Shown here: piece after piece, positions 40,058-50,374 of the stretch | Layout of the letters: every line of letters begins with the position of its first letter | How positions within the stretch are numbered: the first letter of the stretch is position 1 | DNA from: an uncultured Bacteroidales bacterium | Lineage (GTDB): Bacteria > Bacteroidota > Bacteroidia > Bacteroidales > ML635J-15 | Direction of reading: 5' to 3' | Assembly (NCBI GenBank): GCA_937982115.1 | Contig: CALJNE010000010.1 | Location: 1 to 64,000, forward strand | Length of the DNA: 64,000 bases | Program-made: the position numbers and the translations under genes | The notes under the pieces: model-generated | Told to the model about the DNA's origin: nothing | The model's database searches: none | Seen by the model: only the letters and a program-made list of their open reading frames with translations

Positions 40058-42065
40058 ATATTTTTCCGGCATATCAAATCTAATTAAAAGAAAAGATTTC
40101 AAAGTCTTTTTATTTTTGATTTTGATAGTTTTTACTGTAGCATTTGTTATTTATCTCAAACAAATTAATGTCCTGAGCCCTGTATCTATAAAAATACTTA
40201 CAAACGAAAACATTGAAGAGGTTACAGTTTATTTAACCGGTCCTTTAGGTGGTAAAACAAAGCTGGAGCCTTCTGATGAAAAAAATTCTTTTCTGATAAA
40301 TACAGGTTATTATAAAAATATTATTATCGAACAAAAAAAAATCTCCGCTGCTGAAAAAAATGATTTGCAGGTAGAAATATTTTACAAAAACAACAAAACA
40401 AATTTCGAGTCTCGCTATCAACAGAATGCAATAATCGTCGAAAGAATCGGAGAAATTAGTTTTTATAAAAAATTGAGTAATGTTTTAGTAACAACCTTGC
40501 AACAGCTCATTGCAATAATACTATTATTGATTTTTTCAATTTTGTTTTATAAAACTTCTTGTTCCTATAACTATTCTTTTGATAAAAAACTTGGAAATTT
40601 TGCTCTTTATACAACTACCTCAGTACTTATAGCCTGCTTTGTTTTAATATTAATTGCCGCATCATACACGTATCCAAATGCAGAAGATATAGCTCTTTCC
40701 ACAAAGAAGGGCGATTTCAATTTTCTGAAAAACGGCTTTATTATTTTATTGGTTTATGATGCCAGATTTTTTACTAATTTCCTGTATGGATTAAGTCCTT
40801 TTGCTATTGGGGGAATAGAATTTCACAGAATAAACTCGATTTTAGTTGTAATAATAACTCTTGTAATAATTTTCTGGAGCTTAAAAACATATCTAAAGAA
40901 AAGTATCCCACTACCTTTTGTTCTAATTTTAAGTTTAATCCTTGTAACGACACATTTAATTTTTAGTCCGGGAATTGCTTACGACTTTTTTTACATTGGT
41001 TCGAGTTATGTTTATTTGTTTGGAATTTTGTCTGTTATTACTTGGTCAACATTTTATTATTTAGCAATTATTGAACAAAATCAAAAAAAACGCTTACGGA
41101 GGTTAATATTAGCTTTAGTTAGTCTTTTCTTAAGTTATGGTACTATCGAATTAAATATTTTTTTAAATGCTTATATTATTTTTATGATTGTTTGGTGGAA
41201 ATTCTCCTCAAAAAATATTATTAAATTCAAGCACGAAACAATTGCTTTGATTTTTACTGCTTTAATTTCGAGTTCTTTCATTTTCATGATTCCGGGAAAT
41301 TCTCACAGAACATTAGGGTCTCCAATACAATACAATTTATCATACTTTATCGAAACTTTTAATCTCACATTTTCACCCTTTTTAAAAATTTTGTTTGAAT
41401 GGACATTTTTAAACCTAATAAGCATTCCTATTATTATTCTCGGGATTCTTTTCTGTAAGAAAATCAATTTTTCTACCTCTATAAAAACAAAAGACATTGT
41501 CATATTTTTCATTTCCGGATTAATAACTATGTATTTTATTTATTACATTTTTGCATTCACAAATAGAAATATGTTTAACGATGGTTATCCGGTTAGATTG
41601 CTAAATTATATACAATGGTTATATATGTTTTTGTTTTACATTGTACTTATTTTAATTATGTATAAAATGACATCAAAAATTTTAAATCCCAACATTTTAA
41701 AGTTTAATAATTTATTTTCTTTGCTTTTTGTCTTATTTTTTACAATACAAATAATTTACACCGATAATCAATTAAAACAAATTTACGTTGAATTATCAAA
41801 TGGAACATACAAAAATTTTAACTGGGAAATAAAAGAAAGATTTAATAACATCGAAAACGGTATTAAATCTGGGTCTCAAACAATAATCATAAGTGAAATA
41901 AAGCATAAACCTGCAACTATTTTTGTTCACGAAAAAGATCTAATTGGATCTGACCCCGAATTAAAACTATGGATAAAAAAATACAACAGATACTTTAATA
42001 CAGATAAAATTTCATTTGACGAAACAGAAATCAATCATTCATTAAAAAAACATGATAAAAAATAA
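40044..42065 (+). CDS. Multi-TM membrane protein (DUF6056-like / glycosyltransferase-like), unknown function
   Basis: N-terminal TM plus about 110-aa soluble segment followed by about 10 TM segments; AEDIALSTKKGDFNFLKNGF. Confidence 0.7.
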   Translation: MKFFRYFSGISNLIKRKDFKVFLFLILIVFTVAFVIYLKQINVLSPVSIKILTNENIEEVTVYLTGPLGGKTKLEPSDEKNSFLINTGYYKNIIIEQKKISAAEKNDLQVEIFYKNNKTNFESRYQQNAIIVERIGEISFYKKLSNVLVTTLQQLIAIILLLIFSILFYKTSCSYNYSFDKKLGNFALYTTTSVLIACFVLILIAASYTYPNAEDIALSTKKGDFNFLKNGFIILLVYDARFFTNFLYGLSPFAIGGIEFHRINSILVVIITLVIIFWSLKTYLKKSIPLPFVLILSLILVTTHLIFSPGIAYDFFYIGSSYVYLFGILSVITWSTFYYLAIIEQNQKKRLRRLILALVSLFLSYGTIELNIFLNAYIIFMIVWWKFSSKNIIKFKHETIALIFTALISSSFIFMIPGNSHRTLGSPIQYNLSYFIETFNLTFSPFLKILFEWTFLNLISIPIIILGILFCKKINFSTSIKTKDIVIFFISGLITMYFIYYIFAFTNRNMFNDGYPVRLLNYIQWLYMFLFYIVLILIMYKMTSKILNPNILKFNNLFSLLFVLFFTIQIIYTDNQLKQIYVELSNGTYKNFNWEIKERFNNIENGIKSGSQTIIISEIKHKPATIFVHEKDLIGSDPELKLWIKKYNRYFNTDKISFDETEINHSLKKHDKK

Positions 42066-42600
42066 ATACATATTTTGGACTTATTTTTCTGTATTGACGA
42101 TATTGCTGATTGTTGTGTTTTCAACAATTTTTCTAAAAAAGAAACATGAAGAATTATTATATAATTCAGCTGTAATTATTCTTAAAGCTGACCAGAATGA
42201 ATTAAAAAACTATTTCCCGGAAGATACAATACAATTTTTTTCTCATATCGAAAGTGAGATTGAAAAGTCGGAGTTTTCGTCGGAGATTAAATCTAAATAT
42301 TTCAAGAATAAAAAATACGATTCGGACAACTATGCAAACTTGGTCAGAGATATTTTAAACTGTATCTATGATAATCGAATGAACTTTGCTTTAGTTTCTC
42401 ATTCATTTGAAAATGTTTTTAATTTTGCTTCATTTGAGTTTGAGAGTTATGAAAATAGAAGTTGTTATTTTGAAATTCAGTTTATTAAAGAAAAAAATAC
42501 AGGCAAAATTTTTAGATTTATAAATATTCATTCTTTATTGGATAATTATATAGACTATTTTTTAAAAAATGATAAAACAGTTACAGATGTCAGAAAATAA
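42052..42600 (+). CDS. Single-pass membrane protein of unknown function
   Basis: One N-terminal TM; overlaps neighbours on both sides (translational coupling). Confidence 0.65.
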   Translation: MIKNKYIFWTYFSVLTILLIVVFSTIFLKKKHEELLYNSAVIILKADQNELKNYFPEDTIQFFSHIESEIEKSEFSSEIKSKYFKNKKYDSDNYANLVRDILNCIYDNRMNFALVSHSFENVFNFASFEFESYENRSCYFEIQFIKEKNTGKIFRFINIHSLLDNYIDYFLKNDKTVTDVRK

Positions 42601-43441
42601 GTTAAATAAATATCTCAGGGCTTTCCGAATTCCCGAAGTTATAATGATGAGCGGTTTTTTTCTTATCGGAGGTTTCTTTGCAATTGACACATTTGGGATA
42701 AACGAGATTTATAAGATTTTAGCCTTAGGCATTTTAAGTGTTTTTATTGTTTTTGCAGTTTATAGTTTCAATGCCTATGCCGGAATTGATGATGATAAAT
42801 ACAATCTTCGTCTGCAAAACCTTTTTGCCGTTTCGCCAAAATTTTTTATCCGTTCATTTTTTGCAGCATCATTTTTCGTAATTGCTATTTCATTGTTTTT
42901 AAATCCTTTGACTATAGTTCTAAGCATTATCATTTTAATACTGTGGACTTTTTATTCACATCCGAAATACGGGCTTAAACAAAAAGCTATTTATGGAACT
43001 CTAATCCATTTTTTTGCACAAATATTTCATTTTATTCTTGGCTGGATGGTTTTTAAAGAAATAAGCTTGAATGCAATTTTTCTTGCAATATATTTTTCAA
43101 TTGCATTCAGTTGCGGACATTTACTTCACGAAATCATTGATTACAAAGCAGATAATTCATCCGGATTTAAAACCACTCCCATTAAATTCGGAATTAAGAC
43201 TTCTTCTTATGCTATAATTACTTTACTTGGACTCAACTTAACTTATCTGTATCTTTTATTTTATCTGCAAATAGTCGATTACGAAACATTCCTTTCATTT
43301 TTTGCCGCATCAGCAGCCCATTTTATTTTAATAATTTCATCTTTTAAAAACATTCAGGAAAATGCAATTAAAATCAGAAAATATTATAGACTTTTGTACT
43401 TTTTTGCCGGATTAATTTATTTTCTAAAAAAAATAATTTAA
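42587..43441 (+). CDS. UbiA family prenyltransferase
   Basis: FNAYAGIDDDKYN and HEIIDYKADNSSGFKTTPIKFG; start at internal ATG 42587 preferred. Confidence 0.85.
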   Translation: MSENKLNKYLRAFRIPEVIMMSGFFLIGGFFAIDTFGINEIYKILALGILSVFIVFAVYSFNAYAGIDDDKYNLRLQNLFAVSPKFFIRSFFAASFFVIAISLFLNPLTIVLSIIILILWTFYSHPKYGLKQKAIYGTLIHFFAQIFHFILGWMVFKEISLNAIFLAIYFSIAFSCGHLLHEIIDYKADNSSGFKTTPIKFGIKTSSYAIITLLGLNLTYLYLLFYLQIVDYETFLSFFAASAAHFILIISSFKNIQENAIKIRKYYRLLYFFAGLIYFLKKII

Positions 43442-44709
43442 TGAAAACAAAAAGTGATATCAGTACGATTTTCTTTTTACTCCTCATAATTTTTTTCATT
43501 ATTGAGATTATAAGTTCAATATTATTATCATTCTTACCTTCAGTCACAGCAAAAAAATACAATAGAATCACATCTCCTTTTTGCGTTTTTGAAAATACTC
43601 CGCAATTTAGATATAGCACAATAAAAAATAATTCGGAAGAACAGGATGTAAAAATTAACAGTTATGGATTTATTTTTCCTGACTCTTTAGAACTAAAAAA
43701 AAACAAAAAATGTATCAGAATATTTGTGGTTGGAGGATCGGCTGCATTTGGCAGCGGACAAGCCGAACCTTACAACAAAATAAAAAAATACCCGCAAGGT
43801 TTATATTCGTATGAATCTGGAATATGCGGGCAATTAAGCAAATGCCTCCAAGAAAATTTTCCTGAATACAAATTTCAGGTAATTAATGCCTGCTCAAGCG
43901 GAAGAAAGATCCATCAATCGTTAAACTTATATATTTCTTCAATCAGATTTTTCAACCCCGACATCATTATTTCGTTCGATGGTCAAAATGATCTTTCAAC
44001 CATCGCCGGGAATAATCCATATTTTGAAGATAAAATATATACATTTCCAAAATATTTAAGTTTAGAAACTGATTTACAAAATAGATTTTTTGCAAATTTT
44101 TTTAAAACAAAAAAACTTATTGATTATCTGTCGTTATACTATTCTAAATGGAAGAGTGAAAAAACAAGAAAAAAATTAGCCCAACGACTCCTTAACTATG
44201 ATTATTCAAATTATTCAAAAGATGATTACTTAAAAATAAAAACGAGTTTAGTAACAACAATTAATCAATTCACCGACCTTATAGTAATGTTTAATGAATT
44301 ATGCAAAATAAACAATACAGACTTTGTTTTTGTTTTCCAACCAATGCTTTACCGGCAAATAAATAAAAAATTAACAACTACAGAATCAAAAATGCGAAAC
44401 CAAATTAATCCCATCAATATATCATTAAGTTCGCCCGAAATGAAACCCGACAGCTTAAAAAAAATGGAACATTACGGAAATATAGTTTTAAAGTATTTTT
44501 TTGATGATTATCTAAGCAATAAAGTAGATAGCCTTTCACTCATAAATGAATTTTATTTCATAGACATAAACAAGCAAATTGCTGATAAATATCACAATTT
44601 TGAATTTTACACCGATTATTGTCATCTGACATTTGATGGACATAGAATTTGTGCAGAAATTATTTTTGAAAAAATACGTCCCCTTATTGAAAACAAAATA
44701 AAAAACTGA
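43441..44709 (+). CDS. SGNH/GDSL-type hydrolase, membrane anchored
   Basis: VVGGSAAFGSG, SFDGQNDLS, DYCHLTFDGHR; N-terminal TM. Confidence 0.75.
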   Translation: MKTKSDISTIFFLLLIIFFIIEIISSILLSFLPSVTAKKYNRITSPFCVFENTPQFRYSTIKNNSEEQDVKINSYGFIFPDSLELKKNKKCIRIFVVGGSAAFGSGQAEPYNKIKKYPQGLYSYESGICGQLSKCLQENFPEYKFQVINACSSGRKIHQSLNLYISSIRFFNPDIIISFDGQNDLSTIAGNNPYFEDKIYTFPKYLSLETDLQNRFFANFFKTKKLIDYLSLYYSKWKSEKTRKKLAQRLLNYDYSNYSKDDYLKIKTSLVTTINQFTDLIVMFNELCKINNTDFVFVFQPMLYRQINKKLTTTESKMRNQINPINISLSSPEMKPDSLKKMEHYGNIVLKYFFDDYLSNKVDSLSLINEFYFIDINKQIADKYHNFEFYTDYCHLTFDGHRICAEIIFEKIRPLIENKIKN

Positions 44710-44742
44710 ATTTTTTTGTATTTTTACAATAAATTTTTGAGG

Positions 44743-46155
44743 ATGCAAGATAATTCTTGTTTGCTGATAGTTCCGTATTTTATTTCCGGTAAAGGAAGTA
44801 TATTAAATTCCTTTTCCTATTCCATGCCTCCCGTTGGTCTTCTTTCAATTGCGGGATACTTACGTGAGAATGGGATAAAAACAAACATTCTGGATTTAAC
44901 GATACAATCAAAACTTAAACATTCGAACTTAGAATCTTTTTTAATAAAAAAGATAAAAGATTTTGGATTTCCTCAATGGGTTGGAATATCGGTTTGTACA
45001 CCTGTGGCATACAATGCATATAAAATTGCAGAAATAATAAAATCGAACTTTCCTGAAATAAATATCGTTTTAGGAGGTCCACACATAACTGTTCTACGAA
45101 GAAGAATTTTTGATGAATGTCAAAATGCCGATTTTTTAATTACCGGAGAAGGCGAATATGCACTTTGCGAACTAATTAAAAATAATGATTTAAGTCCGGA
45201 TAATTTAATTGAAAAAAATCCTGTTCCAAATATTATAAAAATTCCTGCTAGGGAAATTGAAATTTCAAAATTACCAATGCCTGCATACGATTTATTGGAA
45301 TTTGAGAAATATGTTCCACCTCCTGCTTCTCTTAACAGCAAACGTCCGGCAATTGGCATTATTACTTCCAGAGGATGCCCCTACAAATGTACATTTTGTG
45401 CAAGAATCACAGGACACAAGTTAAGATTTAAAACAATTGACCAAATAATTGATGAAATAAAATATTTAAAGGAAAAATTTAAAATAAAACAATTCCATTT
45501 TTATGACGACACAATAACATGCAACAAAAATTTCATTAAAACCTTATGCAACAGGTTCATTGATGAAAATTTAAATCTACATTGGAGTTGTTTTGCAAGA
45601 GTTGATACCGTTGACGAAGAAATCTTAGGCTTGATGAAAAAAGCCGGATGTTTTGTTATTATGTATGGAGCAGAAAGTCTCGATGAAAGGATTTTATTAG
45701 ATGTAAAAAAAGGTATAACTGTCGAACAAATTCAGAAAGCACTAATATTAACCAGAAAGTCCGGAATCGAATCCCGCATTTCTCTAATTATTGGAACGCC
45801 AACCGAAACAAGAGAAAGTTTAGAAAAAACCGGCAAAGAACTTTTAAAACTTGACACTGATTTTTTTCAGGTCTTTATTGCAGTTCCAATGCCAGGGTCT
45901 CAGTTTTACGTTGAAGCAAAAAACGAAGGAAGAGTTATTAACGAAAACTGGGCAGATTACAACCTAAGCAAAGTTCTTTATAAACATAAAATCTTTACTG
46001 AAAAAGAGTTATTTGCCATCCAAAGAAAACTGTATCTTAAATTTTACTTAAGACCAAAAATTATTTTTAACACTATTAGAAGTATTAATTCCTGGAACGC
46101 TATAAAGAATGCTTTGAGAGGGCTTAAGGGATTTGTAAAAATCGTTTCTTCATGA
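44743..46155 (+). CDS. B12-binding domain radical SAM protein
   Basis: LGGPHITVL, ITGEGEYAL, SRGCPYKCTFC; ATG at 44743 preferred. Confidence 0.93.
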   Translation: MQDNSCLLIVPYFISGKGSILNSFSYSMPPVGLLSIAGYLRENGIKTNILDLTIQSKLKHSNLESFLIKKIKDFGFPQWVGISVCTPVAYNAYKIAEIIKSNFPEINIVLGGPHITVLRRRIFDECQNADFLITGEGEYALCELIKNNDLSPDNLIEKNPVPNIIKIPAREIEISKLPMPAYDLLEFEKYVPPPASLNSKRPAIGIITSRGCPYKCTFCARITGHKLRFKTIDQIIDEIKYLKEKFKIKQFHFYDDTITCNKNFIKTLCNRFIDENLNLHWSCFARVDTVDEEILGLMKKAGCFVIMYGAESLDERILLDVKKGITVEQIQKALILTRKSGIESRISLIIGTPTETRESLEKTGKELLKLDTDFFQVFIAVPMPGSQFYVEAKNEGRVINENWADYNLSKVLYKHKIFTEKELFAIQRKLYLKFYLRPKIIFNTIRSINSWNAIKNALRGLKGFVKIVSS

Positions 46156-47597
46156 ACTCTGATACTCTAAAATATGATATAATATTTATTATTCCAAGAT
46201 ATCAACCGACGCAAGGGTTTATTTGGAAGGCTATAGAATACAGATTTCACAGTCCGGGAGTGCTTTCTCTTGCAGGATTTATAAATTATCACGGCTACAA
46301 AACCGCCATATTTGATTGTAATCTTGAACAAATACCGGAAGAATATTTCGAATTAGAATTTGAAAAAAGATTTGGCAACATAGAGGCATTATTTTTCGGA
46401 TTTTCTTGTGCCACTCAAACAGTTAATTCTGCCTACCGAATATCTGAAAAAATAAAGAAAAAATTTCCGCATTCTAAAATTGTCTTTGGAGGAGCCCATC
46501 CAACTGCTCTGCCCGAAGACGTTTTAAAACACAGTCATATTGATTATGTTGTAGTTGGTGAAGGAGAAATTACTTTGTTAAAATTGTTGCAAAGTCCTAA
46601 TCCAACTGAAATTAATGGACTTGCATACAGAAAAGGCGATAATATTTTCATCAATCCACACGGAGAGAGAATAAAAAACTTAGATTCGCTCCCATTGCCC
46701 GATTACAGCATTATTCCCATTCATAAAAGCAAGCCCCTCATCGGGACATACAAAAAGCTTCCTGCAACAATAATGGTAACTGCGAGAGGTTGTCCGGGCA
46801 GATGTACTTTTTGCAGTAGAGTAACAGGAAACTATTTAAGCGTTATGTCTCCGGAAAGAATGCTTGAAGAAGTGAAGATTTTGCATAATAATTACGGGTT
46901 TAATCAAATTATTTTTTACGATGACACTTTTATTTCGGATAAAAATCGTATCGAAAAATTCTGTGATTTAATAATTGAAAATAAAATAAATATCAGTTGG
47001 ACGTGTTCTTCTCGGGTTGACAGAGTTTATCCCGAATTGCTAAAAAAAATGAAAAAAGCGGGATGTTATCAAATAATGTTCGGAATTGAAAGTTTCAATG
47101 AAGATGTACTTAAAAATATAAATAAAAAGACTAAAACTGAAGATATTTTTTATGCTATCAGAGAAACAAAAAAAGCTGGCATAGAAGCCAGAGCTGCCAT
47201 TATGTTGGGTAATCCAGGCGATACTGAGGAAATTTTAAATGAAAACATAAAATTATTGAAAAAACTAAATCCCGACATGATTCAAGTTACTATTACTACT
47301 GCCATACCGGGATCTCAAATGTTTAGAGATGCTCACATTAATGGAAAAATATTAACATACGATTGGGATAAATATGAAGGTAATTACCAGATTGTTGAGC
47401 ACGAAACTTTGGATTTTAAAACATTACAGAAATATTACAGAAAAACGTATTTAAAATTCTATTTAAGACCTTCATTTATCATAAAGTCAATTTTAAGAAT
47501 AAATTCATTAACGAAAATAAAAGTCCTGATTATTGGGTTTTTTTCTATTTTTCCGATTATTTTCAAAAATATTTTTTCGGTGAACAGCAAAAAGTGA
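46152..47597 (+). CDS. B12-binding domain radical SAM protein
   Basis: FGGAHPTALPEDVL, VVGEGEITLL, ARGCPGRCTFC. Confidence 0.93.
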   Translation: MNSDTLKYDIIFIIPRYQPTQGFIWKAIEYRFHSPGVLSLAGFINYHGYKTAIFDCNLEQIPEEYFELEFEKRFGNIEALFFGFSCATQTVNSAYRISEKIKKKFPHSKIVFGGAHPTALPEDVLKHSHIDYVVVGEGEITLLKLLQSPNPTEINGLAYRKGDNIFINPHGERIKNLDSLPLPDYSIIPIHKSKPLIGTYKKLPATIMVTARGCPGRCTFCSRVTGNYLSVMSPERMLEEVKILHNNYGFNQIIFYDDTFISDKNRIEKFCDLIIENKINISWTCSSRVDRVYPELLKKMKKAGCYQIMFGIESFNEDVLKNINKKTKTEDIFYAIRETKKAGIEARAAIMLGNPGDTEEILNENIKLLKKLNPDMIQVTITTAIPGSQMFRDAHINGKILTYDWDKYEGNYQIVEHETLDFKTLQKYYRKTYLKFYLRPSFIIKSILRINSLTKIKVLIIGFFSIFPIIFKNIFSVNSKK

Positions 47598-49075
47598 AAG
47601 ATAGTATATCTTGCATATTATTTAGTCCCCATTTCGAATACGTAAAGGGTAGTATTTACAGAGAGGTGAGCAATTTGGACCCTCCTATCGGATTAATTTG
47701 TTTGTCGGCATACTTAAACGAAAGAAATTTAAAGACTCTTGTTTATGACCTTAATGTTGAAATAAAGTCAAATACAGAAATCAATAACTTTCTTTCGGAA
47801 TTAAAATTAAAATATGAACTTTCAAAAACAATTTTTGGGATATCATTTCTAACTCCTTATGCCTATGCGTCATATAAAATTGCCGAAGAACTTCGTAAAC
47901 TATTCCCGAATAATTTAATAACAGCAGGAGGAGCACACGCAACGTTTATGGCAGATGAAGTTCTTAACTCTAAGCTTGTTGACGTTGTTGTTCATGGAGA
48001 AGGTGAACTAACTATATTTGAAATTACTTCCGGAAAAAGTCTTAATGAAATTGATGGTATTAGTTACATAAAAGAAGGCCAAATTATTAAAAATCCGGAA
48101 AGAGAAAGAATCAAAGATCTTGATAGCCTACCCATACCTGAATACAGACAATTAAAAATGAATAAATACAAGCCTATTTTAGGCTCGTATCGCAAATTGC
48201 CAGCAGCAAACATCATTACAAGCAGAGGCTGTCCCGGACAATGCAATTTTTGTTGTAAAACTTTCGGTCAAAAGGTCAGCTACAAATCTGTTGATAAAAT
48301 CATTGAAGAAATAAAGTTTTTAAAATCAAACTATAAAATTAAACACATCAATATTTACGACGACACCTTCACTTTAAAAAAGCAAAGAGTAATAGATTTT
48401 TGTGAAAGGCTTATAGCTGAAACCCTCGATCTTGAATGGACATGCTTCGCAAGGATAGACACGATGGATGAAGAAATTCTAAAAAAAATGAAAAAGGCCG
48501 GATGTTATCAGATTATGTATGGTGTTGAAAATTTTAACCAAGAAATTCTTGACAATTTAGCAAAAGGGATAAAAGTAGAAAAAATTGAAGAGGTTATTTC
48601 AGCAACGAGAAAAGCCGGAATTGTGACGCGAGTTTCGGTTATGGTCGGAAATACAATAGATACCTGGGACACATATAAAAACAACATTAAAGCATTAAAG
48701 AAATTAAAACCCGACATTATTGTATCAAGTATTTTCACTCCTATACCGGGAAGCAAATTGTATGAATGGGCAAAACAAAATAATCGCCTGCTAACAACCG
48801 ACTGGAACAAATTCGCAGGTAACAATTCAGTCATGAAATTAGACTTTCTCAGCCAGGAAGATGTAATTAAACAATACCGCAAAATTTATTCTGATTATTA
48901 TTACAATTTACCATACTTCATAAGAAGAATTAAACGCATAAATAACTTTACAGAATTTACACACACGGTTAAAGCTTTCTTTTATGTTTTAAAGTTTATT
49001 CTTGTTAGTGCGTTTTATCCCTTGTATGTAAAAATAAAACTTAATAAATCTGAGAAGAAGATCAAAAAATCTTGA
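47594..49075 (+). CDS. B12-binding domain radical SAM protein; GTG start
   Basis: AGGAHATFMADEVL, VHGEGELTIF, SRGCPGQCNFC. Confidence 0.93.
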   Translation: MKDSISCILFSPHFEYVKGSIYREVSNLDPPIGLICLSAYLNERNLKTLVYDLNVEIKSNTEINNFLSELKLKYELSKTIFGISFLTPYAYASYKIAEELRKLFPNNLITAGGAHATFMADEVLNSKLVDVVVHGEGELTIFEITSGKSLNEIDGISYIKEGQIIKNPERERIKDLDSLPIPEYRQLKMNKYKPILGSYRKLPAANIITSRGCPGQCNFCCKTFGQKVSYKSVDKIIEEIKFLKSNYKIKHINIYDDTFTLKKQRVIDFCERLIAETLDLEWTCFARIDTMDEEILKKMKKAGCYQIMYGVENFNQEILDNLAKGIKVEKIEEVISATRKAGIVTRVSVMVGNTIDTWDTYKNNIKALKKLKPDIIVSSIFTPIPGSKLYEWAKQNNRLLTTDWNKFAGNNSVMKLDFLSQEDVIKQYRKIYSDYYYNLPYFIRRIKRINNFTEFTHTVKAFFYVLKFILVSAFYPLYVKIKLNKSEKKIKKS

Positions 49076-50374
49076 AGGTTTTGAATAATAAATAAAAAAA
49101 GATATTCTTTTTATGAATGTTGTAAAAAATTTACTTGTTTTTTTTGAAAAATAATATGGCAATCCGTTTTCTTGTCTCATATATTTATACCATACATCAA
49201 CAGAAAGTTTATCTTCTTTAACAGCCAAATGAAAAACCGGAGTGGAGGGTAAGGCAATCATATTATAAAACTGTGCATAATCGGAATTCAGTTTCAATGC
49301 GAAACGAAGAGTTTTGAACATTTCTTTGGGTTTTTCATCAATATTTCCGTATATATAAGAACAAAGAACTCTTATTTTATTATTTCTTAATTCGCGAATT
49401 GCCTTTAAATATAAATCATTGGGTATATATTTATTAATACTTTTTCTAACATCTTCATCTCCGGCTTCCACACCAATAATAACATAATCAAGTCCGGATT
49501 TTTTCATAATTTGAATAAGTTCTTTATCTAGAAGTTCGGCACGAGTCATGCACGTCCATTTAAACTTAAAATCTTCTTCCAAAAACCAATTACACAAATA
49601 AATAACACGTTCTCGATTATATGTGAAAGAATCATCAACAAAAGTCAACCACTCTAAATTATAGTTTTCAACCAGATATTTTATTTGTCTTTTGACACTT
49701 TCTATTGGATATTCTTTATATCTGTTTTTACCAGGATCTTTGCAAAATTTACAATTATAAGCACAACCTCGTGAGGTAATAACGGTAAACCAACTTCTAC
49801 CGTAAGAAATGTTCTGATATTTTGCAATATCATATAACTCATAATTAGGGTGAATATCAAAATCAGAAATATCAAAAAATGCCGGACTGTCGATTCTTCC
49901 GGTTGATTTTATTACAATACCTGAAATATCTTCAAATCTATTATCTCCATTTTTGAGACGTTCTATAAATTCTGGAAAACTTTTCTCGCTGTATCCAAGA
50001 AAACCATAATCAATATCCATTTCAAAAATCACATTAGGATCATTGGTAACATGTGGTCCGCCTGCTACTATAACTTGATCAGGATATCTAGCTTTTATTG
50101 TTTTTGTGATTTTATAAAAAAAAGGTAAGGATATTGACATTATTGAGTAAGCAACAACCATTGGTTTAAATTCATCAATTTCTTGCAATAAATCTACTAT
50201 ATTGGTATTTATGTCCGCATCAAATAATCTCGAACTTATATTCTTACGCTTCAATAATTCCGAAAGATATCCTACTCCCAAAAATGGATAAATTGAAAAC
50301 TGGACTAAACCTGTTTTAGAAGATGTAACAAATAAAACATCTATAGATTTCATATTTTCATTTGAAAAACTCAC
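48989..50374 (-). CDS. B12-binding domain radical SAM protein
   Basis: VAGGPHVTNDPNVIF, SRGCAYNCKFCKDPG; converges on and overlaps upstream gene. Confidence 0.92.
   Translation of the reverse strand: MSFSNENMKSIDVLFVTSSKTGLVQFSIYPFLGVGYLSELLKRKNISSRLFDADINTNIVDLLQEIDEFKPMVVAYSIMSISLPFFYKITKTIKARYPDQVIVAGGPHVTNDPNVIFEMDIDYGFLGYSEKSFPEFIERLKNGDNRFEDISGIVIKSTGRIDSPAFFDISDFDIHPNYELYDIAKYQNISYGRSWFTVITSRGCAYNCKFCKDPGKNRYKEYPIESVKRQIKYLVENYNLEWLTFVDDSFTYNRERVIYLCNWFLEEDFKFKWTCMTRAELLDKELIQIMKKSGLDYVIIGVEAGDEDVRKSINKYIPNDLYLKAIRELRNNKIRVLCSYIYGNIDEKPKEMFKTLRFALKLNSDYAQFYNMIALPSTPVFHLAVKEDKLSVDVWYKYMRQENGLPYYFSKKTSKFFTTFIKRISFFIYYSKPSRFFDLLLRFIKFYFYIQGIKRTNKNKL

Noticed and set aside
48508-48882. 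124-aa minus-strand ORF within a radical SAM gene
   Set aside because: Antisense to a conserved coding region, no own start context.
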